Positions 7,473 to 16,174 of a DNA stretch of 64,000 nucleotides are shown here, piece after piece. A program made the translations under genes and the position numbers. This DNA is from JAEWWD01 sp964440115 (GTDB lineage Bacteria > Bacillota > Clostridia > Christensenellales > CAG-138). Where the stretch lies: positions 310,001 through 374,000 of the forward strand of contig CAYTPV010000002.1 of NCBI GenBank assembly GCA_964440115.1, given 5' to 3'. The first letter of the stretch is position 1. Each line of letters opens with the position of its first letter. The notes below the pieces were generated by a model that was given only the letters and a program-made list of their open reading frames with translations, did no database searches and was not told where the DNA came from.

Positions 7473-9329
7473 TTAATTATCTTGTGCAATTACAATCATG
7501 TAATCGTCCGGCTGGAACGAAACGCGCTCCGATTTGCGCGGATTCGTTTTGATGAACAACCCTTCCGGTGTTGCTTTCTTATATCCGACCACGAGTTCAT
7601 TCCTTTTTTTCGCGATCTCTGTGAGGGTGTAGAAATCCGTCTCCACATCAGGCTTCACATATCGGCACGCTTTTTTCATATACAGCTCGGAACCGTCTGC
7701 GTCCAAAAGATCTTCAAACAAAAGCGCGAGTTTCCTGTTTTCAGATACCTGTGTAATAATCAGATTGGTGATTGTGCTGCCAACCACAAAGTCGTTGACA
7801 TTTGCCACTTTGGCCAGTTTCTGATTGCCTACGGAACGCATCTCGCTGGTCAGGTTGAAATCGCGGTTGGTCTTCTTTTCAATGTCCCGAAGCTGTATTA
7901 GCAATAAGAGAGTCTTCGCGTCGGCTTCATCACTGCTGCACTCCAGATCGCTTAACAGGAGTATATTGTTGTTTGCATTCTGCAGCAGGGCTTCCAGATT
8001 GGCCCGGCTGTAAATATCGCATTCCGTAATGTTCACTTCGATATTCTGGTATTGGCCTGCATTCGTAAACGCGGGGATTTCTGTGCCGGCTACGGTGATG
8101 ACAGTCCCCTTTCTTGCATAATGATCTATTTCCATAAGAATATCAAGCAAATAGTCATTATAACCCAAAACAAGCAGATGATCTTCTTCATCCAGGGCAG
8201 TTTCAGCCGAAGATTCAGCGGAAAAATCGATGGGTGCCGCGAACGGGCTGGGCTTAGAAGTATGATCATCCTCTGCGAGATGAATGACTGAGTCTTCAGG
8301 CAGAAGCACTGTTTCCATGGGAGGGTTAAGCATCACCTGCCCGTTATGATTCAGCCCCACGACGGTAGAGCATTCAAACAGGTTGAGTATATCCCCAAAA
8401 GTTTTTCCCGCAAGTTCCGGGAAATTTTCAAAATAGAATTCGTCGCCGCCGAAATCAAAGAACTCTGTGAGCACGAGAGATAATCCCGGCTGTCTGCAGG
8501 TATGTGCAATGATTCTGGATAACGCATCCTTAAAGTACAGGATTTCCGCCTTGCCTTCGCCCGCGATGACGGCAGCTTCAAGATTCTCTTTGTTATGGAT
8601 CATGGAAGTGATGTGAAGATCTTTTTCAAAGGCCTTCTTTGATTTCAGATAGTTTACTGTTGCAAGTATGACTTTTATGACGGAGAAGTCGTCGTCCTGG
8701 TTGATGATAATGGATCTTGCGGTTTCCAATGAAGCCCGATCCAGCAGGAAGCTCTCTGTCAGTTTGCCGGATTTGCAGATGATTCTTGTGGTTTTCAAGT
8801 CTTTGATCTGACTGCTGATTGCTTCTTCCATTTCTTCTTTGTCTTGCTCGCCCAGCACAACAATACAATTCTTTTTCAGGTTTGCTCCCGCTTCAATCAG
8901 CTCGGACAGTATGGTGTAAATTCCGTCGCTAAAGCCGATTACCACGGTATGTCCGGTTTCGATGACTTTGGAAGAACCCTTGCGCAAATTATACAGTTTT
9001 TGTTCAAATCCGGAATTGATGATACCAATCAATATGCTCGTTACGAATAATCCGCAAATAGTGACCACCGACATTAAGATAACAAAACCAATATTGCCCG
9101 TATCATCGCCGGCGAGATTTCCCGCGTCTATCGCATGCATGAGGCTTTGCCACATGGATACGCCTGTACCAATATCCTTGTTCAGCAACCCGCCCAAAAT
9201 GCCGGCAATCACAACGACTGCAGCTGTGATCAAAAATAAAAGAATTACTAAGGCAATGGTACCTTTGGACATCACATTATCAAACTGATAACTCAATTTC
9301 TGTTTTAATCCGGGCTTATTGTCCTTCAT
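7473..9329 (-). CDS. CASTOR/POLLUX-like ion channel with paired RCK/TrkA-N domains
   Basis: Predicted membrane channel of 618 residues. Two to three hydrophobic segments occur in the first 120 residues (IALVILLFLITAAVVVIAGI, and IGFVILMSVVTICGLFVTSI), with a pore-like stretch between them. The rest is cytosolic with two Rossmann-type regulatory units: HTVVIGFSDGIYTILSELIE near residue 130 and LLVLGYNDYLLDILMEID near 385. This arrangement matches the bacterial relatives of the plant CASTOR/POLLUX nuclear cation channels. The typical K+ selectivity signature is not obvious, so ion specificity is open. It heads a tight minus-strand operon running to 3764. Upstream spacer carries a long hairpin (9477-9520). 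Confidence 0.82.
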   Translation of the reverse strand: MKDNKPGLKQKLSYQFDNVMSKGTIALVILLFLITAAVVVIAGILGGLLNKDIGTGVSMWQSLMHAIDAGNLAGDDTGNIGFVILMSVVTICGLFVTSILIGIINSGFEQKLYNLRKGSSKVIETGHTVVIGFSDGIYTILSELIEAGANLKKNCIVVLGEQDKEEMEEAISSQIKDLKTTRIICKSGKLTESFLLDRASLETARSIIINQDDDFSVIKVILATVNYLKSKKAFEKDLHITSMIHNKENLEAAVIAGEGKAEILYFKDALSRIIAHTCRQPGLSLVLTEFFDFGGDEFYFENFPELAGKTFGDILNLFECSTVVGLNHNGQVMLNPPMETVLLPEDSVIHLAEDDHTSKPSPFAAPIDFSAESSAETALDEEDHLLVLGYNDYLLDILMEIDHYARKGTVITVAGTEIPAFTNAGQYQNIEVNITECDIYSRANLEALLQNANNNILLLSDLECSSDEADAKTLLLLIQLRDIEKKTNRDFNLTSEMRSVGNQKLAKVANVNDFVVGSTITNLIITQVSENRKLALLFEDLLDADGSELYMKKACRYVKPDVETDFYTLTEIAKKRNELVVGYKKATPEGLFIKTNPRKSERVSFQPDDYMIVIAQDN

Positions 9330-9476
9330 CCTGTTGACTCCTCAAATTGATTTTATGGTTGGTTTCGCTGGCCAACACGCCAGTAAGGATTGCTTTTTTC
9401 TGGATCATGACATACTTCGACTATATACCTAATCGATTTATTCCGGTATAGCTTAACAGGGACAGGCAAGACCGCA

Positions 9477-9520
9477 TGATCAAGCATTGCGGCGGCGCTG
9501 GCCGTTACAACGCTTGATCA
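9477..9520 (-). other. Long hairpin between fsa and the channel gene
   Basis: Arms TGATCAAGC (9477-9485) and GCTTGATCA (9512-9520) pair perfectly, and the pairing continues inward by three more base pairs after one mismatch. No T run follows, so it is not a standard terminator. It lies in the 232-base spacer that would form the leader of the channel mRNA or the 3' end of the fsa mRNA. Confidence 0.45.
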
Positions 9521-9561
9521 CAGGTTGCTGCGATACGAATATACTTCGAATTGGGGATGTT

Positions 9562-10236
9562 TTATAGATCGGCGATATTCTGATCGCCATATACGCTTTT
9601 CCAGTCGCTGTCGAAATCATCGATGGCTTTCTGGATATCCGGCATCATCAGCGCGCTTTTCAATATGGATGGGTCTACCGTTGCCGCTTGCGCGCCAGCA
9701 AGAAACGCCTTGTTGACCTGCCCCATATTTTTGAAGCTTGCGGCTATGATTTGGGTTTTATAACCATACCTATCAATCATAGCTGCAAAGGAGCGGATGA
9801 CTTCTTCAGGATTGATATTCAGGTTTTCCATGCGGTTGTAATAGGGCGCAAGGCAATCCGCCCCCGCTTCCATGGCCAGCAGACCTTGCGCGGTGGAATA
9901 AATGGCGGTAGCAGTAACGTTATACCCCTGTTTTTTGAGAATACCGATTACCTTTAAGCCTTCGAGATTGGTCGGTACTTTGATGTATGCCTTTTTGTCA
10001 ACGTGCTGCGCAATGGCTTCGGCATCGCGTAGCATGCCCTGTACATCCGTTGCGGTCACCTGAATATGCAGCGGGTGCTTTCCGATGATTTCGCGGATCG
10101 CCCGCATATGACCGAAGAAATCTATTTTTCCTTCTTTCTTGAGTATGCTGGGGTTGGAAGTGATACCGGCAATGGGCAGAAAGTCGCAGTACGTTTTTAT
10201 TTCGTTGATGTTTGCAGTGTCCAATAAATATTCCAT
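9562..10236 (-). CDS. fsa: Fructose-6-phosphate aldolase / small transaldolase
   Basis: Class I aldolase of the TalC/FsaA/MipB family, 224 residues. It would cleave fructose 6-phosphate to dihydroxyacetone and glyceraldehyde 3-phosphate, or act as a transaldolase in the pentose phosphate pathway. The Schiff-base Lys is in AYIKVPTNLEGL; other family blocks are DTANINEIKTYCDF near residue 7, GITSNPSILKKEG near 25 and TATAIYSTAQGLLA in the middle. Length is typical of the short FSA/TalC type. FSA versus transaldolase activity cannot be settled from these motifs alone. Confidence 0.9.
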   Translation of the reverse strand: MEYLLDTANINEIKTYCDFLPIAGITSNPSILKKEGKIDFFGHMRAIREIIGKHPLHIQVTATDVQGMLRDAEAIAQHVDKKAYIKVPTNLEGLKVIGILKKQGYNVTATAIYSTAQGLLAMEAGADCLAPYYNRMENLNINPEEVIRSFAAMIDRYGYKTQIIAASFKNMGQVNKAFLAGAQAATVDPSILKSALMMPDIQKAIDDFDSDWKSVYGDQNIADL

Positions 10237-10259
10237 CGTGTTTTCTCCATATATAAATT

Positions 10260-10700
10260 TTACTTATCCGTCTGAATAATCTCCGCTTTTATTGTCTTTC
10301 CCCAGTGAGAGAGTGCTTTGAGCGCCGGGATAAGCTCTTCCCCCCGAAGCGTAAGCGAATACTCAACATGAGGAGGAGTTTCCGGGTATTGCATCCTGCA
10401 TAGTATACCATACTTCTCCAATTCTCTGAGAGATTGCGAAAGCATGATATTGGTAATACCGCGAATACATCGCTTAAGTTCATTATATCTCAGCGGTTGG
10501 TCTTTACTCAATGCCCATATGATCGGCAGTCTCCATTTTCCGCCAATCAAACCCAGTGCGAAGGTCAGCGGACAATGATCAAAGTCGTTCTTATATGAAT
10601 CGGCTATATACTTTGTTCTCCTGCTCAAATTTGACCAAGGCAGAAAAACTGCGTACTTGATATTGAAATTTACTTGGTTAGTATAATCATAATGGAGCAT
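10260..10700 (-). CDS. HxlR-family transcriptional regulator
   Basis: Winged-helix regulator. The HxlR core is clear: CPLTFALGLIGGKWRLPII, then LRYNELKRCIRGITNIMLSQ and LRELEKYGIL, ending VEYSLTLRGEELIPAL. The reading frame from the ATG at 10700 gives 146 residues, but family members start just before the HCP motif. A good AGGAG site lies inside the frame at about 10618-10622, followed after 10 bases by an in-frame ATA (10605-10607) rather than ATG. Either translation starts at the far ATG, which has no clear ribosome site, or a rare ATA start or a base error is involved. It is divergent from the GNAT gene, and its frame would cover that gene's promoter. Confidence 0.85.
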   Translation of the reverse strand: MLHYDYTNQVNFNIKYAVFLPWSNLSRRTKYIADSYKNDFDHCPLTFALGLIGGKWRLPIIWALSKDQPLRYNELKRCIRGITNIMLSQSLRELEKYGILCRMQYPETPPHVEYSLTLRGEELIPALKALSHWGKTIKAEIIQTDK

Positions 10701-10735
10701 GGCGATGAAAACAACAGATGGAAAGGGAAACAGTT

Positions 10736-11275
10736 ATGGATATACGCTATGAGGCAGTACCGGCGGAACAATCCTTTCTTGTCAGAGACTTGTGCAACGA
10801 ACTCATGGAGTATCAGAAGCAAAAGGCAGCGATTCATCCGGAGTTTTTTGATACCATGTGTTTTGAGAGCAGGATGCTGCCATCTATCGGCAGTGCAAAG
10901 GAAAATTATATTGTAACGGCGAGTGCGGGAAATGACTCTGTTGGATATGCTTACAGCAACATATCATCGAAAACAATCTATAAAGGTGGGTTTGCCACAC
11001 TGTCATGCGATTCCTTTTTTGATCTCGGATCGATAAAGGGCGATTACGTAGGGTGTCTGTCTCAGTTTTATATTCGGGAAGGCTACCGGAATGCAGGTGT
11101 TGGGAGCGTATTGTTTCAAATGTCGATGGACTGGCTGCGGACGTTTGAGACAATAGACGACATATTCATATTTGTATCCAATGGAAACAGCAACGCCCAG
11201 CAGTTTTATCTGAACAAAGGATTTCATGAAAGTCATACCATACTGGATGGGTTTATTACCGTGCTAAGAAACTGA
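10736..11275 (+). CDS. GNAT-family N-acetyltransferase
   Basis: Acetyl-CoA-dependent acetyltransferase of about 179 residues. The acetyl-CoA loop (motif A) is in FYIREGYRNAGVGSVLFQM, followed by a late strand with SNGNSNAQQFYLNKGFHES, the usual motif B. The ATG at 10736 has an AAAGGGA stretch nine bases upstream; the alternative ATG at 10718 would add six residues. Substrate unknown. A TATAAT box lies at about 10681-10686 with a loosely placed TTGATA upstream. Divergent from the HxlR gene, so control by that regulator is plausible. Confidence 0.85.
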   Translation: MDIRYEAVPAEQSFLVRDLCNELMEYQKQKAAIHPEFFDTMCFESRMLPSIGSAKENYIVTASAGNDSVGYAYSNISSKTIYKGGFATLSCDSFFDLGSIKGDYVGCLSQFYIREGYRNAGVGSVLFQMSMDWLRTFETIDDIFIFVSNGNSNAQQFYLNKGFHESHTILDGFITVLRN

Positions 11276-11291
11276 CTGGGCCACGGACCAT

Positions 11292-11322
11292 AAAAAACGG
11301 CCGCGGAACATCTCCGCGGCCG
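11292..11322 (-). terminator. Terminator of the HD-GYP regulator gene
   Basis: Perfect 10-bp stem CGGCCGCGGA / TCCGCGGCCG with a five-base loop and six T residues on the minus-strand 3' side. It may also slow plus-strand transcription from the GNAT gene. Confidence 0.85.
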
Positions 11323-11350
11323 TAGATTTACGCAAATAGAGAGCGTCCAC

Positions 11351-12391
11351 TTATGCTTTGTCTTCGTTCAGGCTGTATCCTTTTTTGCAGAACAGAGTGA
11401 TGCAGGCATCCACGACATCGGAATCATACAGCAGATCCTTATTCATGGAAATTTCATTCAGAGCGGCAGTCAGTCCAAGGCTGGGGCGGTAGGGGCGGTG
11501 AGTCATCATGGCCTCTACGACGTCCGCTACTGAAATAATGCAGGTTTCCAGCCGTATCTGACCTTTCTTGAGGCCGCGGGGATATCCGCTTCCATCCAGC
11601 CGTTCATGGTGTTCATATACGATTTCCGCAATGGGCCAGGGCATCTCGAAATCCTTGAGAACCTCATAGCCCTTTTGGGGATGTTCCTTGATGATTTCGT
11701 ACTCCGGTGATGACAGCTGGCTTGGCTTCGTTAAGATATCAGCAGGTACCGTAATTTTTCCAACGTCGTGGATGCATCCTGTCAAATGAAGTCCTTCGAT
11801 GGTATCTTCCGGAAGGCCCAGTTCTCGTCCAATTGCGCTGGCCAAGCTGCCCACCCGCTTCTGATGCCCGGCCGTATAAGGGTCTCGAAGATCCAGCATG
11901 GCGGCAGCCGCGTAGGCTGTATTCACCATAGCTTGACGAAGCTTGCTGGTTCTTTCATCCACAAGCCGCTGCAGATTTTCTTTCTGCTCTCTGTTTTCTT
12001 TCTCAAGCCTCTTTTTTTCATCCAGCAGCTGTTTGTAATCGACAGCCTGATTGACGGTTTTGATCAGTTCGCTTCTAAAAACGGGCTTGGCGAGATAATC
12101 TCTGGCCCCCAAGCGAATCGCCTCTACTGCCGTATCGACGGTAGGTTCACCTGTCATCATTATGACCTGTGTGCCTGAATGAGAGTCGTGAATGTACTTG
12201 AGCAGGGATAAGCCGGAATCTCTGGGCATGATGATATCTGTCAGTATGGTGTCAAAATCATACTGCTGCAGCAATGATGCGGCGGCCTCCGCGTTCTCCG
12301 CTGTAAACACCTCATATCCTTCCTTCTTGAGGAATTCACTCAAGGTAACACGAATGCTTGTTTCATCATCTACAATCATCACTTTCGGCAT
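11351..12391 (-). CDS. Response regulator with HD-GYP domain
   Basis: Two-component output protein of about 346 residues. The receiver domain spans roughly residues 1-125 (VMIVDDETSIRVTLSEF, phosphoacceptor Asp in TILTDIIMPRDS, Lys in DYLAKPV). A coiled-coil linker follows, then an HD-GYP domain with CIHDVGKI, HPQKGYEVL and HHERLDGSGYPRGL, the full metal and GYP signature of c-di-GMP phosphodiesterases. The ATG at 12391 has a GGGAGGG site; an upstream ATG at 12433 would run into the kinase gene. The kinase gene ends 25 bases upstream on the same strand, so the two form a cognate pair. Transcription ends at 11292-11322. Confidence 0.92.
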   Translation of the reverse strand: MPKVMIVDDETSIRVTLSEFLKKEGYEVFTAENAEAAASLLQQYDFDTILTDIIMPRDSGLSLLKYIHDSHSGTQVIMMTGEPTVDTAVEAIRLGARDYLAKPVFRSELIKTVNQAVDYKQLLDEKKRLEKENREQKENLQRLVDERTSKLRQAMVNTAYAAAAMLDLRDPYTAGHQKRVGSLASAIGRELGLPEDTIEGLHLTGCIHDVGKITVPADILTKPSQLSSPEYEIIKEHPQKGYEVLKDFEMPWPIAEIVYEHHERLDGSGYPRGLKKGQIRLETCIISVADVVEAMMTHRPYRPSLGLTAALNEISMNKDLLYDSDVVDACITLFCKKGYSLNEDKA

Positions 12392-12416
12392 AACAACCCT
12401 CCCAAAACGAATTTCT

Positions 12417-15400
12417 CTACAGTGTCCATCCATTATCTACAGGCAGAATTAATACTGCCCTAGTAAATACGCCAGGCTCAGTTTCAAAATACAACTCCCC
12501 ATGGTGATCTTTCACTATGCCATGGCTGATGGATAACCCCAGTCCCGTTCCCTCTTCACGCGGTTTTGTAGTAAAGAAAGGATCAAACACTCTGTCCAGT
12601 ATTTCCTTAGGAATACCATTGCCATGATCCTCAATTGTAATCTTAAACCACCTGCGGCCATCTTTATTGAACATGACGCAATTCAAAATTATCTTTTTAT
12701 CTTCATCGAAACCTTTGTACCTTTGGTTGAGCGCATCCCGTGCGTTTGTGATGAGATTCATCAAAACCTGCTGAATTTGCTGGCTGCGGCATTTAATATT
12801 GGGCAGCCCTTCGGGCACATTGATCTCGAGCGCGATCTGGTCGTGGCGCATAACCGTACGGATCAGCGATATGGTCTGATTGATGATATCGCTGATTTGC
12901 GCCGGACTGTGCGTTTGCTTCTCTTGGCGGGCAAAGCTTAGCAGGTTTTTAACTATCTCTGCTATTCTTCTGCCTTCATGTGTAATCCCTGTGCTGTATG
13001 TCCGGATATGATCGCTGACGGAAGGATCGTCCGAAATGAGTTCGGCATAATTGATGATGCCATTGATGGGATTGTTTATTTCATGAGCCACACCGCCCGC
13101 CAATGTGCCTATGGATTCCAGCTTCTGCTTCTGCCGCAGCTGCATTTCCATATCAATGCGATGTTTCTCAAATTCTTTGCGTTCTGTGATATCGCGCATG
13201 TATACAAGCGCGCCATCCGATCCGTTAAAGTTAAAGGGAACCGCAGAAACTTCTACGTCCACAGTGGTGCCGTCGCGCCTGATGATTGCTTCTTCTTTTA
13301 AAGGAACCGCCTGCTTGAAAGTATTCAATTGATTGATGCGTTCTTTGACAGCGCCGTTGAATTCCGCCGAAAAAAGATCCGGCACGTAAGCCCCGATGAG
13401 CTCGCTCTCATCTTTTACGCCGAAAAGCTCCAAAGTCCGCGGATTAGCGTATGCTATTTTAAAATCGGTTTGTACAAATATGCTGTCCGGCGCGTTCTCA
13501 AAGAAGAGACGGAAGCGCCGCTCGCTTTCCACCAACTCGTTCTGGGCTTGTTTTCTTTCTGAAACATCGTGCACAATAGCGTAGGCCAGCTTGCGGTTTT
13601 CAAGCTCAATACGCCCGCTGAATACTTCGACGTCTCTGATCTCTCCGTCCCAACGCCTGTGCTTGGTTTCAATAAAGTCCGAACCTTTCTGAAATGTACC
13701 CCGTAGTTTTTCAAGCACAAAACTGCGCCCGCCAGGATTGAGTTCCCATAGCTTTTTCTGTTTCAGTTCGGCTAAAGGATGCCCGTAAAAAGTACACGCG
13801 GCATAGTTTGCGTCAAAAATCTCGCCTGTCTCAGTGTCTATAATCAACTGCACTGCATAATTGTTATGGAAGAGATTACGGTAACGCGATTCGCTCGTAA
13901 TCAGTCTTTCCTCAATTTCCTTTCTCTGCGTTATGTCGTGAATAATACAGTTGATATACTTTTTATCCTGAATGATGATTGGTCCGCTGAAAACCTCGAC
14001 ATCCCGCAAACTCCCGTCTGCAAGCATATGCCTGACCTGATAGTAGCTAGTTTTCTTCGAAAAAGCATTATTCAGGTTGGTTAAAATGTCGTTTTTGTGC
14101 ATGCCGTTTAATACTGAAACGCTTTTTCCGACCAGATGGTCCTTGGGATAGCCATAATACTCAAGCGCAGCAGTATTAACATCAAAGATGGAGCCTGTTT
14201 CCACGTCAAGTACAAGGCAGATCGCCGAATTCTCATTAAACAGATCCCGGTAAAGCTTTTCGCTGCTTATTATCTTATTCTCTAGTTCCCTGATGTTTGT
14301 AATATCAAAATTGATACCCACCATCCGAGCCGGAGATCCTTTGTCATCCCGAATGAGATCCCCATAACCTCTTATGTGCCTGATTTGCCCATCAGACTGG
14401 CATATCCGAAATTCAATGTTGTATTCCTTCGCGCCCGTGAGCGCTTGTTCCATTTCCAGATTGCACTTTATAACATCATCGGGATGCACGCATGAAATCC
14501 AGGTTTCGTAGGAGCCTTCAAAACTGTCTTTCGGTATATCGTACAGCCGAAACATTTGATCGTCCCAGATTAAAACATTCCGCGTTATATTCCAATCCCA
14601 TATGCCGGCCTGAGCTGCCCTTATTGCAAGAGCGTAACGTTCATTCATTTTGCCAAACTCAAGCTGGGTATTTTTATAGGAAGTAATATCATGAAGCGTA
14701 GACAGTAAACAAGGCTGACCATCCACATCAATGATCTCAACGGATACTTCTACAAATTTGATATCACCGGATTTCGCCTTGAGAGACAGTTCATGATGCT
14801 TGACTGATTCATGATTGCGAAGTTTCTGTATAATAGGCTCGCGTTCTTCAGGATATTGATACAGCTTTTTTGCGTCCATGCCGATCAATTCGTCATGTGT
14901 ATATCCGATCAGCTCAATGTAACTTTCGTTAACAGCAATAATAGTTCCATCCTTCAACGAAGATATAATCGAGGGCGTGATGGAATTAAAATATTTTCTT
15001 AATCTTTCCTGCGACTCCCAAAGCCTTGCCTCGGCAGCAGTATGCTGATTGATTTCGCTTTCGAGCTTCTGACGTACAATAGCGGCAGCCAAATCGTCCT
15101 GTACGACTTGGGCGAATTGCCCCAGCAGCCGCTTATGCAGATCTGAAAAATGTGTTTCTTTTCGGTCAAGGACACAGATCGTACCAAAAACTTCTCCTGT
15201 CGACCAAATAATCGGGAAGCCCATGTATGCAATTAACCCCTTTGAAGCATCAGGGTTGTTCTTCCAATCCTCGTCAATAAGAGCATTGGATACAATAAAC
15301 TCCCGCCGCGTATCCATGACGGCTTCGCAATAAAGCCCGGTTTTGAGCCACGCGGTTTCACCAACGTAGAAGTCGTTATCAGGACTGCTGTTTTTCGCAA

Positions 15401-15548
15401 AAACCTCAATTCGGTCGGAATGTACGCGCATGATAAGAGCGACAGGAATTGACAGGGTCTCGGATAATAAATCAAGAATCCTCTGCCATTTACCAATTAT
15501 TTGATGTTCGATTTCAACATCATCCCGAATTTTGTAGCCTTCGCTCAT
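12417..15548 (-). CDS. GAF/multi-PAS sensor histidine kinase
   Basis: Large soluble sensor kinase of about 1043 residues without membrane segments. Order: GAF domain (about 20-165, LSIPVALIMRVHSDRIEVF), then five PAS/PAC repeats (about 185-300, 310-430, 435-550, 555-670, 680-790), a HisKA dimerisation region with the phosphoacceptor His in GTLAGGVAHEINNPINGI (about residue 822), and HATPase_c with LITNARDALNQ, ITIEDHGNGIP and GTGLGLSISHGIV. All catalytic boxes are intact. ATG at 15548 has GGAGC at suitable spacing; an ATG six bases upstream is too close to it. Paired with the HD-GYP regulator. Input signal unknown; a soluble GAF plus PAS stack suggests cytosolic redox or small-molecule sensing. 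Confidence 0.92.
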   Translation of the reverse strand: MSEGYKIRDDVEIEHQIIGKWQRILDLLSETLSIPVALIMRVHSDRIEVFAKNSSPDNDFYVGETAWLKTGLYCEAVMDTRREFIVSNALIDEDWKNNPDASKGLIAYMGFPIIWSTGEVFGTICVLDRKETHFSDLHKRLLGQFAQVVQDDLAAAIVRQKLESEINQHTAAEARLWESQERLRKYFNSITPSIISSLKDGTIIAVNESYIELIGYTHDELIGMDAKKLYQYPEEREPIIQKLRNHESVKHHELSLKAKSGDIKFVEVSVEIIDVDGQPCLLSTLHDITSYKNTQLEFGKMNERYALAIRAAQAGIWDWNITRNVLIWDDQMFRLYDIPKDSFEGSYETWISCVHPDDVIKCNLEMEQALTGAKEYNIEFRICQSDGQIRHIRGYGDLIRDDKGSPARMVGINFDITNIRELENKIISSEKLYRDLFNENSAICLVLDVETGSIFDVNTAALEYYGYPKDHLVGKSVSVLNGMHKNDILTNLNNAFSKKTSYYQVRHMLADGSLRDVEVFSGPIIIQDKKYINCIIHDITQRKEIEERLITSESRYRNLFHNNYAVQLIIDTETGEIFDANYAACTFYGHPLAELKQKKLWELNPGGRSFVLEKLRGTFQKGSDFIETKHRRWDGEIRDVEVFSGRIELENRKLAYAIVHDVSERKQAQNELVESERRFRLFFENAPDSIFVQTDFKIAYANPRTLELFGVKDESELIGAYVPDLFSAEFNGAVKERINQLNTFKQAVPLKEEAIIRRDGTTVDVEVSAVPFNFNGSDGALVYMRDITERKEFEKHRIDMEMQLRQKQKLESIGTLAGGVAHEINNPINGIINYAELISDDPSVSDHIRTYSTGITHEGRRIAEIVKNLLSFARQEKQTHSPAQISDIINQTISLIRTVMRHDQIALEINVPEGLPNIKCRSQQIQQVLMNLITNARDALNQRYKGFDEDKKIILNCVMFNKDGRRWFKITIEDHGNGIPKEILDRVFDPFFTTKPREEGTGLGLSISHGIVKDHHGELYFETEPGVFTRAVLILPVDNGWTL

Positions 15549-15643
15549 ATTCATGCTCCATCATAAAGATATGAATATTTTTAATATTCTACACAATGCG
15601 ATAATTTCCTCTAGAATTGATTAAAATATTCCTTTAATAATAC

Positions 15644-15681
15644 AAAAATACCGTTCATTCTCAATCATGAATGAACGGTAT
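15644..15681 (-). terminator. Terminator of the OsmC gene
   Basis: Thirteen-bp stem ATACCGTTCATTC / GAATGAACGGTAT with an eight-base loop; on the minus strand it is followed by a T-rich tract. It lies just after the OsmC stop codon. Confidence 0.75.
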
Positions 15682-15698
15682 TTCATGCAACTGTTAGT

Positions 15699-16121
15699 CT
15701 ATTTTAGAATGGAATACTTTGTTTCGACCTCGACATTGTTTTTAATCGCCAGCCACACAGGAGAAATATTTGCGGCATAGGCAAGTATTTTCTCAACATC
15801 CTCGTTCTGTGTATTGTCGGATCTGATCTGAATTTCAAATACTATCTTTTTTAATGAAAGAGGATTTTCCTGCCGAATACCTGTTGCCGTCCCCTCGTAG
15901 GCGGTAATGTTTTTGCCCGATCTCCTAAGCAGTCCTACGACAGCTGTGCTGACGCAGCCGCAGAAGCTTACGAGCAGCAATTCCAGCCCCGCAAAGCCAT
16001 CTCCGTCGCCAAGAGGCGGAACATAATCCAGTGTGACAGGTCTGTTTGGATTGGTACGGGAAACGGCGGTAAACTGTACCTTCTGGTTTGCGAGCTTAAA
16101 ATCGACATAAAGGTTTTCCAT
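15699..16121 (-). CDS. OsmC/Ohr-family peroxidase-like protein
   Basis: OsmC-fold protein of 140 residues. Members reduce organic hydroperoxides through two cysteines. One candidate pair is in LLVSFCGCVSTAVVGLLRR (around residues 60-63), but the second redox Cys is normally on a separate helix, and I see only the closely spaced pair here; the enzyme may therefore be a non-peroxidase OsmC relative. N-terminal FTAVSRTNPN and the middle IVFEIQIRSDN strand fit the fold. Follows the flavodoxin-like gene by 53 bases in the same direction; terminator directly downstream. Confidence 0.82.
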   Translation of the reverse strand: MENLYVDFKLANQKVQFTAVSRTNPNRPVTLDYVPPLGDGDGFAGLELLLVSFCGCVSTAVVGLLRRSGKNITAYEGTATGIRQENPLSLKKIVFEIQIRSDNTQNEDVEKILAYAANISPVWLAIKNNVEVETKYSILK

Positions 16122-16174
16122 TTTTGTTCCCCCTTACAGATTTGTGGGTGTTGAACGCCAATAATTTGTGATTT

